Source: Pedobacter kyonggii
GTDB taxonomy: Bacteria; Bacteroidota; Bacteroidia; Sphingobacteriales; Sphingobacteriaceae
Reading direction: 5' to 3'
NCBI RefSeq assembly: GCF_004310665.1
Contig: NZ_SIXF01000006.1
Span: 1 to 64,000 of the forward strand
DNA: 64,000 nucleotides
Shown: positions 23,184 to 32,198 of the stretch, one piece after another
Layout: each line of letters opens with the position of its first letter
Numbering within the stretch: the stretch's first letter is position 1
Position numbers and translations under genes: made by a program
The notes under the pieces: generated by a model
Database searches by the model: none
What the model was told of the DNA's origin: nothing
The model's input: the letters and a program-made list of their open reading frames with translations, nothing else

Positions 23184-23375
23184 TATTTGTGTGTATTGTT
23201 ATTCTCCCCGAGATAGAGGCATTCGATCCATCAATAGCTAAACTTCCATCTGGCGGGAGATTTATATTTACCAAAATCTACGATCCATGAAGAACCGTGG
23301 ATTAAAAAATAGTATTTATTCGTTGCTTTCAGATTCTCGTTATCAGAACTATTTAAATAATAAACCTTATAAGAA

Positions 23376-23408
23376 ATGGAGCCAGCAGCATTTTCACGCT
23401 GGCTCCAT
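23376..23408 (-). terminator. Intrinsic terminator after the beta-sandwich gene and its broken T9SS tail
   Basis: A perfect 11-bp stem (ATGGAGCCAGC 23376-23386 with GCTGGCTCCAT 23398-23408) is followed on the minus strand by a pyrimidine-rich TTCTTAT tail. It lies 18 bp beyond the ancestral stop of the T9SS tail, as expected for the end of that transcription unit. It separates the GH5 and beta-sandwich unit from the downstream esterase. Confidence 0.65.
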
Positions 23409-23425
23409 ACAAAAAATTCAATTAT

Positions 23426-23673
23426 TTATTTTTTAACCATCTTAAATGATTTTGAGTAATTTATACAATCATTGATTTCAATAAAAATCCTATTGTCAAT
23501 TGGCTTGAAGACAATGATTTTATTGTCTCTACTTTTCTTCCAGGTATATCAAAAATGGAAACACGGAATGGTTGATCTGAATTTACAGCTTCACCTTTAA
23601 ATTCGTTAACAAATAGGAATTGGATAAACCTTAATTGAATTGTCACATGATTGGTTCGATTCAGTCGTCAGGC
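23426..23673 (-). pseudogene. Frameshifted T9SS C-terminal sorting domain remnant
   Basis: Directly after the stop of the 184-aa gene, three reading frames together spell a type IX secretion sorting domain. NSIKVYPIP (about 23640-23620) is the usual 'KVYPNP' start. VSIFDIPGRKVETIK (about 23570-23515) is the middle 'IYDITGRKV' block, in another frame. IFIEIND and SKSFKMVKK, ending at a stop at 23426-23428, are the end, in a third frame. Several stops also intervene. The domain would direct export across the outer membrane and surface anchoring. As the DNA stands, the upstream gene makes an untagged protein. Confidence 0.75.
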
Positions 23674-24228
23674 TTACTGCTTCTTTCCAGTAATTATAAA
23701 ATTATCAAACATTATCGCATTAGAACTAACCGTATTCGGATTTACTCTAAGGCTTATTGTTTTATAATTTCCTGAAGGCAAAGCAACCAATTTTGTTTCT
23801 TTATACCACCCTCCACCACTAGCAACTGTAGGTAGCGTTACCCAAGAAGCACCGCCATCAACACTTGCTTCAATTTTTGGTTTTACAGCATCTCCTGAAT
23901 CTTCAACAACAAAATCATAAGACAGGTTTAAATCTGTAAAACCAGCCACATTGATATCAGGTATGGTAACAGCAGCACCTTTAGATTCTATTTTCAAATT
24001 ATATTGCTCACCCCACCCTTGGCGCAAATTTATATTGGCATCGCCAGCAGTTTTTAGATCTATTTTACCACTCCATGTTCCTGCCTTTGTAGATGGTTTA
24101 AATGTATGCATTTGACCATCACCAAGGATGGTAACATTTGATTCAAAATTTTCAGAATACAGCGTTTCCTGTGCATTTGCTAACATCCCTGTTAGTAGCG
24201 CAAAAAATAATAATGTGATTTTTTTCAT
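23674..24228 (-). CDS. Small secreted beta-sandwich protein (putative carbohydrate-binding)
   Basis: 184 aa with a clear signal peptide (1-20, LANAQ). The rest is a predicted jelly roll: alternating beta stretches, a TLYSENFES start, and a close in SNAIMFDNFIITGKK, the usual last strand of CBM-like and choice-of-anchor domains. There is no catalytic signature. It follows the GH5 gene in reverse order (108 bp beyond it on the minus strand), so it may have been a T9SS-exported glycan-binding accessory. Its stop is followed by the broken sorting domain, so the present product should stay in the periplasm or be lost. I infer binding, not a known ligand. Confidence 0.7.
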   Translation of the reverse strand: MKKITLLFFALLTGMLANAQETLYSENFESNVTILGDGQMHTFKPSTKAGTWSGKIDLKTAGDANINLRQGWGEQYNLKIESKGAAVTIPDINVAGFTDLNLSYDFVVEDSGDAVKPKIEASVDGGASWVTLPTVASGGGWYKETKLVALPSGNYKTISLRVNPNTVSSNAIMFDNFIITGKKQ

Positions 24229-24337
24229 GTTAATTTGTTTTTTAAGTTTATATATTGATTAGAATTAAGCAATTATTTGTTTAAAACAACTGGGCAAATA
24301 GTTTTAGGTATAGGCATTTATCTCCAGTTGCCATTCT

Positions 24338-25585
24338 TTACTTAGCACCTGTAATCAGCGCATCTACGATACGCTGATCAAGAACTTTATTGTTTCTGCG
24401 GTCTAAAACAGTACCTTGTTCCCAAAAGAAGGGCTTAAGACCAAATTTAATGGCCTGTTGGGTTGAGTAAGCTGTCCAGTAGTCAACTGCATCATTGTGT
24501 TTTGCCATGTCTGAAGGCAGATACTTAGGGTTTTTTCTCCGAAAAGCTGCATATTCACCCATGATTACAGGGATGCCTTTATCGACAAACTTGGCTTTCA
24601 TCAGAGCATACAATCTTGATAGTTCACTTTCTTCACCCCAGGTTGCATTTCGGCCTGGATCGGTAACCGAATGATGACCCGTTCCCCAGTAGTAGAACAT
24701 TTTACCCCAGCTGGCATCACCATCCATCAATATTGTAAATTGAGATGGGGTATAGTTATGCACTTCAACCATCATCCGGTTAGGTACCTGATCTGTTGGA
24801 AGGGTGTTCATCAGATTATTGGTTTTTTCGAAATCAGTGCCAGGCCCCTGAACAACCAGCACCCTATAACTGTTCTTTCCACCTGTAGACCTTACAGCAT
24901 TAATAAATGTTTGGTGATAGCCGTTTAGTATTGCCATCTGTTCAGCATTTTCCGCTGGGGGTTCGTTCGCACTCGCAAACATCAGGTGTTCATCAAAATC
25001 CCTCATTGTTGTAGCAATCTGTTCCCATAATGCTTTCTGCTTGGCATTAACGGAGTCTTTCTTAACGCTGTTGATATTGTGATCCAGCCAACCATTGTCC
25101 CAGTGGATATTCAGCAGCACATATATATCATTATCTACACAATATTTAACCACTTCTTTTACCCTGTTAAGCCATGCAGGATCAATTGTAGCTTTTGATC
25201 GATCACTCAAATGTTTCCAGTCCCAGGCGCAGGGAATCCGTATTGCATTAAAACCTGTCTGTTTTACAAATTTCACGTACGATTCGGTAATCTGGGGATT
25301 ACCCCAGCCACTTTCACCCCCTGGCGATTCCATTGTATTACCGATGTTTATGCCCAAGTTCATTTTGGAAGCCAGTTGCACAGCCGTACTGCCCATACCC
25401 GTTGGATCTGGTGCTTTTGGCGATGTATTATACGATGGATATAAGGCACTTACTTCAGGTAAAGAAACGCTGAGCTGAGACTGAACATCCTCCTTTTTTT
25501 TGCAAAATGAAGTAAGCAGTGTAAGTATCAACAGTACTAAGATGTAATGTTGTCCTCTAATTTTTATATTTCCGAAAAGATCCAT
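24338..25585 (-). CDS. GH5 endo-glucanase / xyloglucanase-like enzyme
   Basis: 415-aa exported GH5. The N-terminal hydrophobic segment (about 13-27) ends in SFCKKK, a possible but not canonical lipobox. The barrel begins at KMNLGINIGNTMESPGG (74-90). The acid/base is E208 in FASANEPP and the nucleophile E344 in IPVIMGEYAAF. The 'GNT..' and 'WGNP' blocks resemble subfamily GH5_4, which includes xyloglucanases, mixed-linkage glucanases and some xylanases; the subfamily is my inference. It is a close paralogue of the plus-strand GH5 at 36386 (shared MRDFDEH, NNLMNTLPTD and MVEVH blocks) and of the scrap at 28969-29052. Confidence 0.88.
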   Translation of the reverse strand: MDLFGNIKIRGQHYILVLLILTLLTSFCKKKEDVQSQLSVSLPEVSALYPSYNTSPKAPDPTGMGSTAVQLASKMNLGINIGNTMESPGGESGWGNPQITESYVKFVKQTGFNAIRIPCAWDWKHLSDRSKATIDPAWLNRVKEVVKYCVDNDIYVLLNIHWDNGWLDHNINSVKKDSVNAKQKALWEQIATTMRDFDEHLMFASANEPPAENAEQMAILNGYHQTFINAVRSTGGKNSYRVLVVQGPGTDFEKTNNLMNTLPTDQVPNRMMVEVHNYTPSQFTILMDGDASWGKMFYYWGTGHHSVTDPGRNATWGEESELSRLYALMKAKFVDKGIPVIMGEYAAFRRKNPKYLPSDMAKHNDAVDYWTAYSTQQAIKFGLKPFFWEQGTVLDRRNNKVLDQRIVDALITGAK

Positions 25586-25612
25586 TAATTATATATATCA
25601 GCTGTACTATAA

Positions 25613-27232
25613 TCATTTGTCATTGATATGGAAGTAATCAAAGTCTGCATAACCTCCAATGTTTTTAGTTGCATAATTAAACAAAGCAAAACGATAGCCC
25701 ATAAAATGCGGAATGTCGTATTTCATCTTCAAAGGTTGCCATATTGGTTTCCAAACTTTTCCATCAAGACTATAAAAGAAACTAGCTTCATCTTTTCCAT
25801 TAAGCGCGTAAAGGTTATTAGCTTCATCGTTCTTGCCGGTAAAATCGCAATCGATTCTGAAGTAAATTTGGTCTTGATCCAATGGAATTCGCTTTACTTC
25901 AACAGGTTTATCATTATCAGTAGTGATCATTACTATCGACTTTTGACCCGCGTCAATTTTAACGCCCACTGATCCATACTTTTTTTGGAAAGCTGAGAAT
26001 CCGGCAAAATCGCCGTCTTTCATTTTGGAAACATCAAGGGCAACAGAAGCTGAGCTGGTTGGACCAACAGTGCGTTGTGTAAGTGTGTTTCTGGCCTGAA
26101 GAAAATCAGTGTCGATTCTTCCTGTTTTGAGGCGCAAAAATCCTTTTCTTTCAGTTACAGACCACAGCGCATTATCCGGATTATGATTCCATTGCCAAGC
26201 CAGCGGCAAAGCAGGTTCGCCTTTTTTACGGGTAAACTCATCAGAAGAAACAATGCCTGGAATTAAACCTTTACTGGCCGGCAGGTCTAGCTGTTCCGGG
26301 ACTTTACCATTTTCTCCTAATACAGGCCATCCATCTTCCCACTTTACAGGAACGAGATAAGGAACGCGGCCAACAGCAGCATAATCGCGGAAAAGATAAG
26401 AGAACCAACGTCCATCAGGCGTGTTGATCAATCCTCCTTGAGCAATTCCTCTATCCTGTAAGCCAACTTTTCCTTCCCAAGGGCCGTTGATATTATCTGC
26501 CCTATGTATAAGTACAGTTCGCATTCCACCGCGTGGTGCGCAAATATTAAATAAATAATATTTGCCTTTTACTTTAAATAATTGAGATCCTTCAGCTCCA
26601 AGACCTACTTCTTTTCCTGTTGGTGCACTGGCGTTTTCGATGAGCACCCGCTCCGGAACGCCTGGTTTAACTCCTGTTAGATCGTCATTTAATTCAACAA
26701 TTTTTAGTCTTTCCGCGTCATGAATTAAATATACCTTGCCATCATCATCAAAAAACAAAGAATTGTCATGATATGCTGGCTTAAAAGAAATTCGTTCCCA
26801 GTTTCCTTTTTCTATATCTTTCGTTTTAAAAATATAGGTTTCACCTGTGGTTTGTGCAAAAGTACTTACATAATACATCCCCTTGTGATAGCGTAAACTA
26901 CTTGCCCAGGTGCCTTTACTATAGGCGTTTTTTCCTTCTGTCAAATTTAGCGCCGGCACATCTGCCAAAGCATCATGGGCATAGTTGATCATTTTCCAAT
27001 TGACAAGATCTGTCGATTTCATAATGGGCACACCGGGGTTCATGTGCATCGTTGTGCTGCTCATGTAATAGCTATTGCCCACACGTATTATTGAAATATC
27101 CGGTACATCTGCATAAATAATAGGATTGGTGGCTTTTTGTGCATATAAACACGGCACTATAAGGGTGATTATTAAGGCTACCATCGATAACCTGTAAATC
27201 GCATTTTTCATATTTTCATTTGGGGTTTTCAT
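25613..27232 (-). CDS. GH43 (subfamily 12-like) arabinofuranosidase / beta-xylosidase
   Basis: 539 aa as called, but the likely start is the second ATG at 27211, which gives a normal signal peptide ending CLYAQ. The propeller has base D45 in ADVPDIS, pKa residue D156 in AYHDNSLFFDDDG and acid E214 in GAEGSQ. The C-terminal half (about 330-535) is a GH43_C2 sandwich. The stretch YYMSSTTMHMNPGVPIMKS is characteristic of GH43_12 enzymes such as those in the Bacteroides ovatus xyloglucan locus, which release arabinofuranose from xyloglucan. This supports an arabinosylated xyloglucan or xylan substrate. The gene lies 49 bp from the next GH43. Confidence 0.88.
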   Translation of the reverse strand: MKTPNENMKNAIYRLSMVALIITLIVPCLYAQKATNPIIYADVPDISIIRVGNSYYMSSTTMHMNPGVPIMKSTDLVNWKMINYAHDALADVPALNLTEGKNAYSKGTWASSLRYHKGMYYVSTFAQTTGETYIFKTKDIEKGNWERISFKPAYHDNSLFFDDDGKVYLIHDAERLKIVELNDDLTGVKPGVPERVLIENASAPTGKEVGLGAEGSQLFKVKGKYYLFNICAPRGGMRTVLIHRADNINGPWEGKVGLQDRGIAQGGLINTPDGRWFSYLFRDYAAVGRVPYLVPVKWEDGWPVLGENGKVPEQLDLPASKGLIPGIVSSDEFTRKKGEPALPLAWQWNHNPDNALWSVTERKGFLRLKTGRIDTDFLQARNTLTQRTVGPTSSASVALDVSKMKDGDFAGFSAFQKKYGSVGVKIDAGQKSIVMITTDNDKPVEVKRIPLDQDQIYFRIDCDFTGKNDEANNLYALNGKDEASFFYSLDGKVWKPIWQPLKMKYDIPHFMGYRFALFNYATKNIGGYADFDYFHINDK

Positions 27233-27281
27233 TCTTAACCAACTTTAATTATCATTAGCATCCATAAACCTGCGACCAGGA

Positions 27282-28814
27282 TTAACGAATGAATTTCCAT
27301 TCATCAAACAAAAAGCCCTCTCCATTAAACACAAAGTAGATATTCTCTACTCCTTTATCTATTTTCATGGCTATTTTCTTTGAAAGTGTAGTCCATTCCT
27401 TCTCATCACATGTAAGGGAAACAAGAGGGGTACCTTTAAGATTATTTACATAAACATCAATTCTGCCTTTTCCCTTCACCCTGGCTTCGAATTTGGCAGG
27501 AATCTGTTTGCTAAAATCGGCTCCCCGTACCATAACACATTGTTGATCTGCTTTTCCTTTGGCAACCATATTACCCAGATTACCAGCGGCTTCGAACTGG
27601 ACTTGCCCCGAAGTTCCTCCTGTGGTTTCTGCCTGCTGAAGAACATATGGATTTAATGGGTTAAGTTGTGACGGACCTTTAAAAGTTGCATTGACCATGG
27701 GGAAACTCACATTCTTTTCATCCACCTGCATTTCTTCGATACCCGCATTACGAAAACCGCCCTTAGTGCCAAAATAATCCTGTAAATACATGGCATGGTA
27801 AGCAAGATAATATTTCCCTTTAAACTTGAACACGTGAGTGTGATTGTTTGTCAAAGGCCCTACGTTAACATCGCCAGTATTCTTAAAGTAATTATCGCGA
27901 TACTTCCAGCTATCCGGAGTTAAGGGTGTTTTACTTGTCATGTAAGATATGTTGCATGCGGTTGGTTTATCAATATTGCTATAAGGCCATTCAGTGCGTT
28001 CACCCCAGTCCGTACAATAGCTATAAACCCAGGTTCCGTTGATAAAGTTAAGGTCGCTTGCCTCATTAAAATAAGGAGCAGGTATCTTAGCAACATCACT
28101 GGCCAAACTGATCATGTCTTTTCCCAATTTGACGATTCTGGCATTATCTGGCATATATTTCGTTTTAGGCGTTCCGCCTCCAAAAGTAAGCCAGCCTGTA
28201 CCCTGGTCATCAATAAGAACTCCGGGATCGAATGGAGCACCAACATCCACACCGGGAACAGAACGGTCGATTATATTCTTTCCCAATGGGTCTTTCCATG
28301 GGCCAACCGGAGAGGTGGAAGTAAGCACCGCTGAGCCACCACCGCCATTTGAGTAATACAGATAGAAGTGCGTCTTGCCATCTGCTTCCTTTCTGGATGT
28401 AATGGAAGGCGCCCAGGAATTCTGGCTCCATGGTGCCAGCTCGGCAGTATTGATGAGGCCATGATAGGTCCAGTTAACCATATCATCAGAAGACATCATC
28501 ACCAGTGTACGGATATGCTCATATGAATTTTTCCCATCCTTCCCTACCTTCTCATACTGTTGATGATCATTAGTGGCATACACATAAATTCTTCCATTGT
28601 ATTCTACGGCTGTTGGATCGGCCGTAAACATAAAATCTAATAAAGGATTGGCATTATTGGAGGTAAGTTTCGGCGAAACATTTGCGAATTTTTCTTCCAA
28701 ACTTCCATTAACTACTTTTGGTTTTTCTACATTAGTTTGAGCTTTTACATCTTTTTGACATCCCAAAAGAGAGATAACAAAAACCGTACTTAACAACGCT
28801 TTTTTTCTAAACAT
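27282..28814 (-). CDS. GH43 arabinoxylan-arabinofuranohydrolase-like lipoprotein with CBM6
   Basis: 510-aa lipoprotein: the lipobox SLLGC gives Cys19. The GH43 propeller (about 50-355) has base D66 in FTADPT, pKa D196 in PFDPG and acid E251 in FNEASD. Residues about 375-510 form a CBM6-like jelly roll that begins QQAETTGG and closes with LFDEWKFI. This layout is that of enzymes that take single arabinofuranose residues from arabinoxylan, or of alpha/beta-xylan exo-enzymes. Outer-membrane anchoring is expected. It is the first intact enzyme gene downstream of the susCD terminator, with a 287-bp upstream space that contains the GH5 scrap. Confidence 0.87.
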   Translation of the reverse strand: MFRKKALLSTVFVISLLGCQKDVKAQTNVEKPKVVNGSLEEKFANVSPKLTSNNANPLLDFMFTADPTAVEYNGRIYVYATNDHQQYEKVGKDGKNSYEHIRTLVMMSSDDMVNWTYHGLINTAELAPWSQNSWAPSITSRKEADGKTHFYLYYSNGGGGSAVLTSTSPVGPWKDPLGKNIIDRSVPGVDVGAPFDPGVLIDDQGTGWLTFGGGTPKTKYMPDNARIVKLGKDMISLASDVAKIPAPYFNEASDLNFINGTWVYSYCTDWGERTEWPYSNIDKPTACNISYMTSKTPLTPDSWKYRDNYFKNTGDVNVGPLTNNHTHVFKFKGKYYLAYHAMYLQDYFGTKGGFRNAGIEEMQVDEKNVSFPMVNATFKGPSQLNPLNPYVLQQAETTGGTSGQVQFEAAGNLGNMVAKGKADQQCVMVRGADFSKQIPAKFEARVKGKGRIDVYVNNLKGTPLVSLTCDEKEWTTLSKKIAMKIDKGVENIYFVFNGEGFLFDEWKFIR

Positions 28815-28968
28815 GTTTTTTTATTTTCCTTAAAAAACGGATAGTCTTTAAGGGGTTATTTTCAATTGGTTAATTATTCTTTAAGCTAAGCAACAAAAGG
28901 TGAGCCCTTCTGCGGGAGTGGCGAACACTAACCAACCTTAGAGAAGGAATAACCTTATGCTATGGCAT

Positions 28969-29052
28969 TGCATTAATAAATGTCTGGTGGTTACTATTGA
29001 GTATGGCCATCTGCTCAGCATTATCAGCCGCAGGTTCATTCGCACTGGCAAA
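28969..29052 (-). pseudogene. Scrap of a third GH5 gene (catalytic acid/base region)
   Basis: 28 codons on the minus strand read FASANEPAADNAEQMAILNS, then NHQTFINA, matching residues 203-230 of the GH5 at 24338-25585 (FASANEPPAENAEQMAILNG, YHQTFINA), with many silent differences. Nothing else of the gene remains on either side: upstream lies the susCD-operon terminator and downstream unrelated sequence. It includes the codon for the catalytic glutamate. This is a decayed, deleted paralogue or a recombination scar. Confidence 0.8.
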
Positions 29053-29064
29053 TTTTAATTAGTA

Positions 29065-29098
29065 AAAGCCCTACAGCAGCATATTGCTGTAGGGCTTT
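29065..29098 (-). terminator. Intrinsic terminator of the susC-susD-binding protein operon
   Basis: A perfect 14-bp stem (AAAGCCCTACAGCA 29065-29078 with TGCTGTAGGGCTTT 29085-29098) with a 6-nt loop begins 3 bp after the stop of the binding-protein gene. On the minus strand it continues TTTTACTAATT. It should end or strongly reduce transcription before the GH43 genes, favouring high susCD expression over the enzymes. Confidence 0.85.
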
Positions 29099-29101
29099 AG
29101 T

Positions 29102-30550
29102 TTATTTAATTTTTACAACTCTCAAATTATCAACAGCGCCATAAAAGCTGGCTGCCGAAAGCGTGTAGTTATGTATATACATGATGCATGAGGTATTTCC
29201 GGAATCACCTGTTAAATCGGAAATTTTGGTTAGTGAAGCCCCCATACCCTCGCCAAGCTCAGGATGTGATGCACGGAATGATGTTAAAGGAATAGTTACT
29301 GTTACCCACCCTTTTGTACTGTACGGTACAGTGGTCGTTGCGTTTATTCTCCAAGGTTCCCACCGGGCCATATAGCCATTTACTCCACTTACAATATTAA
29401 CTGTAGTACCTTTCCAAGTTTTTGGAATATTTACTTCAAATTTAAATGCCCAATTGCCAGCCGCATCTGCAATATTGCTTTGTGGTACCCATTGTATTGC
29501 ATTCATCGGTATGTTAGTACTCCAGGGCCATCCGTCGTTACTAGACAATCCATCAATATCCAACACAAAATAGGTGCTTGAATTGCCAGAGAAATTAGGA
29601 TTGCCATTAGTTTGTTTACCAGCACCCCAGTATTGCCAGTTAAAATTGCTGTCCCAATTTGATATAGAGCCTGTTACTACATCATTTACTTGGTACGCAG
29701 TAGTAGCCGTGCCAAACGGTGTAGTAACTGAAACCGGTCCGCTTTGCGTTAGCGTTGGCAAAATGAATCCAACAGAACTTCCATTTTTGGATGATACAAA
29801 TGAAGTAACCGGGGCACCTGCAAACGTAAGCACTTGAATATCTTTAAGATAGCTACCATAAACATAAACCGAATCACCTGGGTTTGCATTTTCATTGGTA
29901 ATACCTGCTATAACCGGGGTCGCAATTATTTTATGATTCAACGTACCGCTTTTGGTGATGATTGATATCTGATCGTCGGTCGTTGTGGCCGGCATCAAAA
30001 AACCAATAGAATTCCCGGCAGTATCTAATTTAAAGGATTGGATTGGGGTGCCTCTATACGAAAAGCGTTGAATGAAAAATAGTCCCGAACCATAAACATA
30101 AACAGAATCGCCTGGATTGGCGTATAAATTGGAAATTCCCGCAAAGGTAGGTGCTGCCGGACCTAATTTAAAAGAAAACGTTGTGGAACCTGCTTTTGTA
30201 GCGTATTCTACAATATAGAGTTTAGCAGTATCAATTTTTGAAAACTGCATGTCAGGTATTCGCACTACGGCGCTGTTGGGCGCAAATAAAGCGCTGTTAA
30301 AAGAAGCAGGAACACCATTGAAACTTATTTGTGTAGCATTCTGCAAATTATCTCCGGTTATTACCACATATTGCCCGTTTGGCGCAGCACTATGCAAAAC
30401 GGTATCATTAGGTGAGGCTGCATAATTCTTAATACTCAAAATAACTGGAGCAGAACTACTTTCTCTATCTTTTTTACACGCAGGTAATACAGCCGCTATC
30501 ATTAAGAAAAGCAGCAAAGAGTAGAAGGTTAAATATGATTTTATTTTCAT
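29102..30550 (-). CDS. Surface glycan-binding lipoprotein (SGBP-B type, IPT/TIG repeats)
   Basis: 482-aa outer-membrane lipoprotein (lipobox VLPAC, Cys25). Three IPT/TIG immunoglobulin-like repeats follow (about 35-125, 130-210, 212-295), with the recurring phrase NPGDSVYVYGS. The C-terminal 190 residues are rich in tryptophan (DGWPWST, MARWEPWR, NWQYWG) and resemble the xyloglucan/xylan-binding domain of SGBP-B proteins (PF18329 type). Its role would be to hold the polysaccharide at the surface beside SusCD. It begins 24 bp after the susD stop, in the classic susC-susD-SGBP order. Confidence 0.88.
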   Translation of the reverse strand: MKIKSYLTFYSLLLFLMIAAVLPACKKDRESSSAPVILSIKNYAASPNDTVLHSAAPNGQYVVITGDNLQNATQISFNGVPASFNSALFAPNSAVVRIPDMQFSKIDTAKLYIVEYATKAGSTTFSFKLGPAAPTFAGISNLYANPGDSVYVYGSGLFFIQRFSYRGTPIQSFKLDTAGNSIGFLMPATTTDDQISIITKSGTLNHKIIATPVIAGITNENANPGDSVYVYGSYLKDIQVLTFAGAPVTSFVSSKNGSSVGFILPTLTQSGPVSVTTPFGTATTAYQVNDVVTGSISNWDSNFNWQYWGAGKQTNGNPNFSGNSSTYFVLDIDGLSSNDGWPWSTNIPMNAIQWVPQSNIADAAGNWAFKFEVNIPKTWKGTTVNIVSGVNGYMARWEPWRINATTTVPYSTKGWVTVTIPLTSFRASHPELGEGMGASLTKISDLTGDSGNTSCIMYIHNYTLSAASFYGAVDNLRVVKIK

Positions 30551-30574
30551 TACAATATCTTTTAATTTTTTTAA

Positions 30575-32173
30575 TTAATAATATGGTACTGGTGGTTCTG
30601 CCAATTTAGGGGCGGTGGTTAGCTCAGATGACGGAATTGGCAATGTAAATGAAGAGATAGTTGCCGGAAGCGTAAGTGGCGGAGCAATAGTATCCCTTGT
30701 TGCTATCTTCGTTACAGGATCATAAGTAAACGAAATCCGACCGTGGGTAGCATCCTGATCATTAAGAAACTTCACAGCATTAGTCGGATCATAATAAGAA
30801 TACCTAACCAGGTCCGTCCAGTATTGTCCTTCAAAAGCAAGTTCAACCCTTCTTTCCGTGCGCAGTAAAGCCGGAGTTACCGCAGTCACAATATCCACGC
30901 CGGCCCTTGTCCGCACAGCATTGAAATACTTTAGTGCATCAGCATCGCTTGTAGTACTATTGTTACCCAAAATGGCTTCGGCATATACCAAATATACATC
31001 GGACAATCTAAGCATTGCATTATGTTCGGGGGATGACCAAGAATCCATTGTTGGCAAGTTGTTGTCTTTTTCGGTACCAACCATGTGTTTTTTCATGCCC
31101 GCGCTTTTTGCCTTATAACCACCACCGGCAGCATTCAATTCGGGATAAAAATCTCCGTTGAGCATGATAGTGGCTTTACGCCTTACCGTATCTTTAGCAG
31201 AATACATCCGGTATAAATCGTAAGTTGGCGCTAAGGCCATCCATCCACCTTGTTGTTGAGGAGTAATGATTCTATCTGGCGCATAATATTGTTGTAGGCC
31301 GTTGCCAGTTCCATACCCGACACCTCCGGCCCATTGAAGCGAGAACAATGATTCGGGATTATCGTTATTTTGCACTTTGAAAACATCATAATAGCTAGGA
31401 AACAATGCCAGCCCACTATTTTTACACACATTGCCCGCATACTTTTTGGCACTGTCAAGCAAGGCCTGATCGCGTACACCGCCGCTTTTGCCTACACCCG
31501 CCATCGTCAAATATGCCTTGCCCAGCATTCCCTGTGCTGACCAGGTAGTTACCCGGCCTTTTTCATCGGTTTTGGGAAGATATTGCGCTGCGTAAGTCAG
31601 GTCATTAGTAACGAATTTATACACATCCGAAACAATGTTGCGGTTAAGCAGCGGATCTTTTATCAGTTTGCTGTTGTCTTCAATAATTGGCACTGCACCC
31701 CAATATATCGCCAAATTATAATAAGCCATGGCACGAATAAATTTTGCCTCAGCTATGGCAGCATTTTTGTCTGCTTCCGAAATAGACGGATCAGCTTGCT
31801 GTTGTATAGCTGTGATAACCGTATTACATTGCGCTACAGTATTGTACAACCCAACCCAACCTTTTGTCACAAGATTATTTTGGGCCGTAATGGTGCGTGT
31901 AAAAAGCTGTACCAAATCGCCATTATACGGAAAGCTAGCGGTACCACTCAATACGTCGCCAAGTGGTATCCAGCACTCATTGCTCCATGACCACCAGTGC
32001 GAACCGCCATAAAGGCTTGCCGTAGCCAATCGTACATCGGCGGTAGTTTTATAAAAATTGTTAGAACTTATCTGCGAGTTGGACGGACGGTCCAAAAAAC
32101 TCTTTTTACATCCGACAATTGCTGCTGCACATAGCAGGATGATGAAAATTTTGTTAATTAATTTCATAAACAT
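30575..32173 (-). CDS. susD: SusD/RagB outer-membrane nutrient-binding lipoprotein
   Basis: 532 aa. The lipobox AIVGC (Cys22) is followed by KKSFLDRPSNSQIS, a typical SusD start. The body is tetratricopeptide-rich, with RAMAYYNLAIYWGAVPII, the conserved SusD helix pair, and the C-terminal RTERRVELAFEGQYWTDLVR motif. The protein forms the lid on the SusC barrel and delivers oligosaccharides. Translation may start at the first ATG (32173) or at the third codon (MKLINK, 32167); both give the same mature protein. It lies 25 bp downstream of susC. Confidence 0.95.
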   Translation of the reverse strand: MFMKLINKIFIILLCAAAIVGCKKSFLDRPSNSQISSNNFYKTTADVRLATASLYGGSHWWSWSNECWIPLGDVLSGTASFPYNGDLVQLFTRTITAQNNLVTKGWVGLYNTVAQCNTVITAIQQQADPSISEADKNAAIAEAKFIRAMAYYNLAIYWGAVPIIEDNSKLIKDPLLNRNIVSDVYKFVTNDLTYAAQYLPKTDEKGRVTTWSAQGMLGKAYLTMAGVGKSGGVRDQALLDSAKKYAGNVCKNSGLALFPSYYDVFKVQNNDNPESLFSLQWAGGVGYGTGNGLQQYYAPDRIITPQQQGGWMALAPTYDLYRMYSAKDTVRRKATIMLNGDFYPELNAAGGGYKAKSAGMKKHMVGTEKDNNLPTMDSWSSPEHNAMLRLSDVYLVYAEAILGNNSTTSDADALKYFNAVRTRAGVDIVTAVTPALLRTERRVELAFEGQYWTDLVRYSYYDPTNAVKFLNDQDATHGRISFTYDPVTKIATRDTIAPPLTLPATISSFTLPIPSSELTTAPKLAEPPVPYY

Positions 32174-32198
32174 ATATTTTTAATCGCTGATCGTTTTA

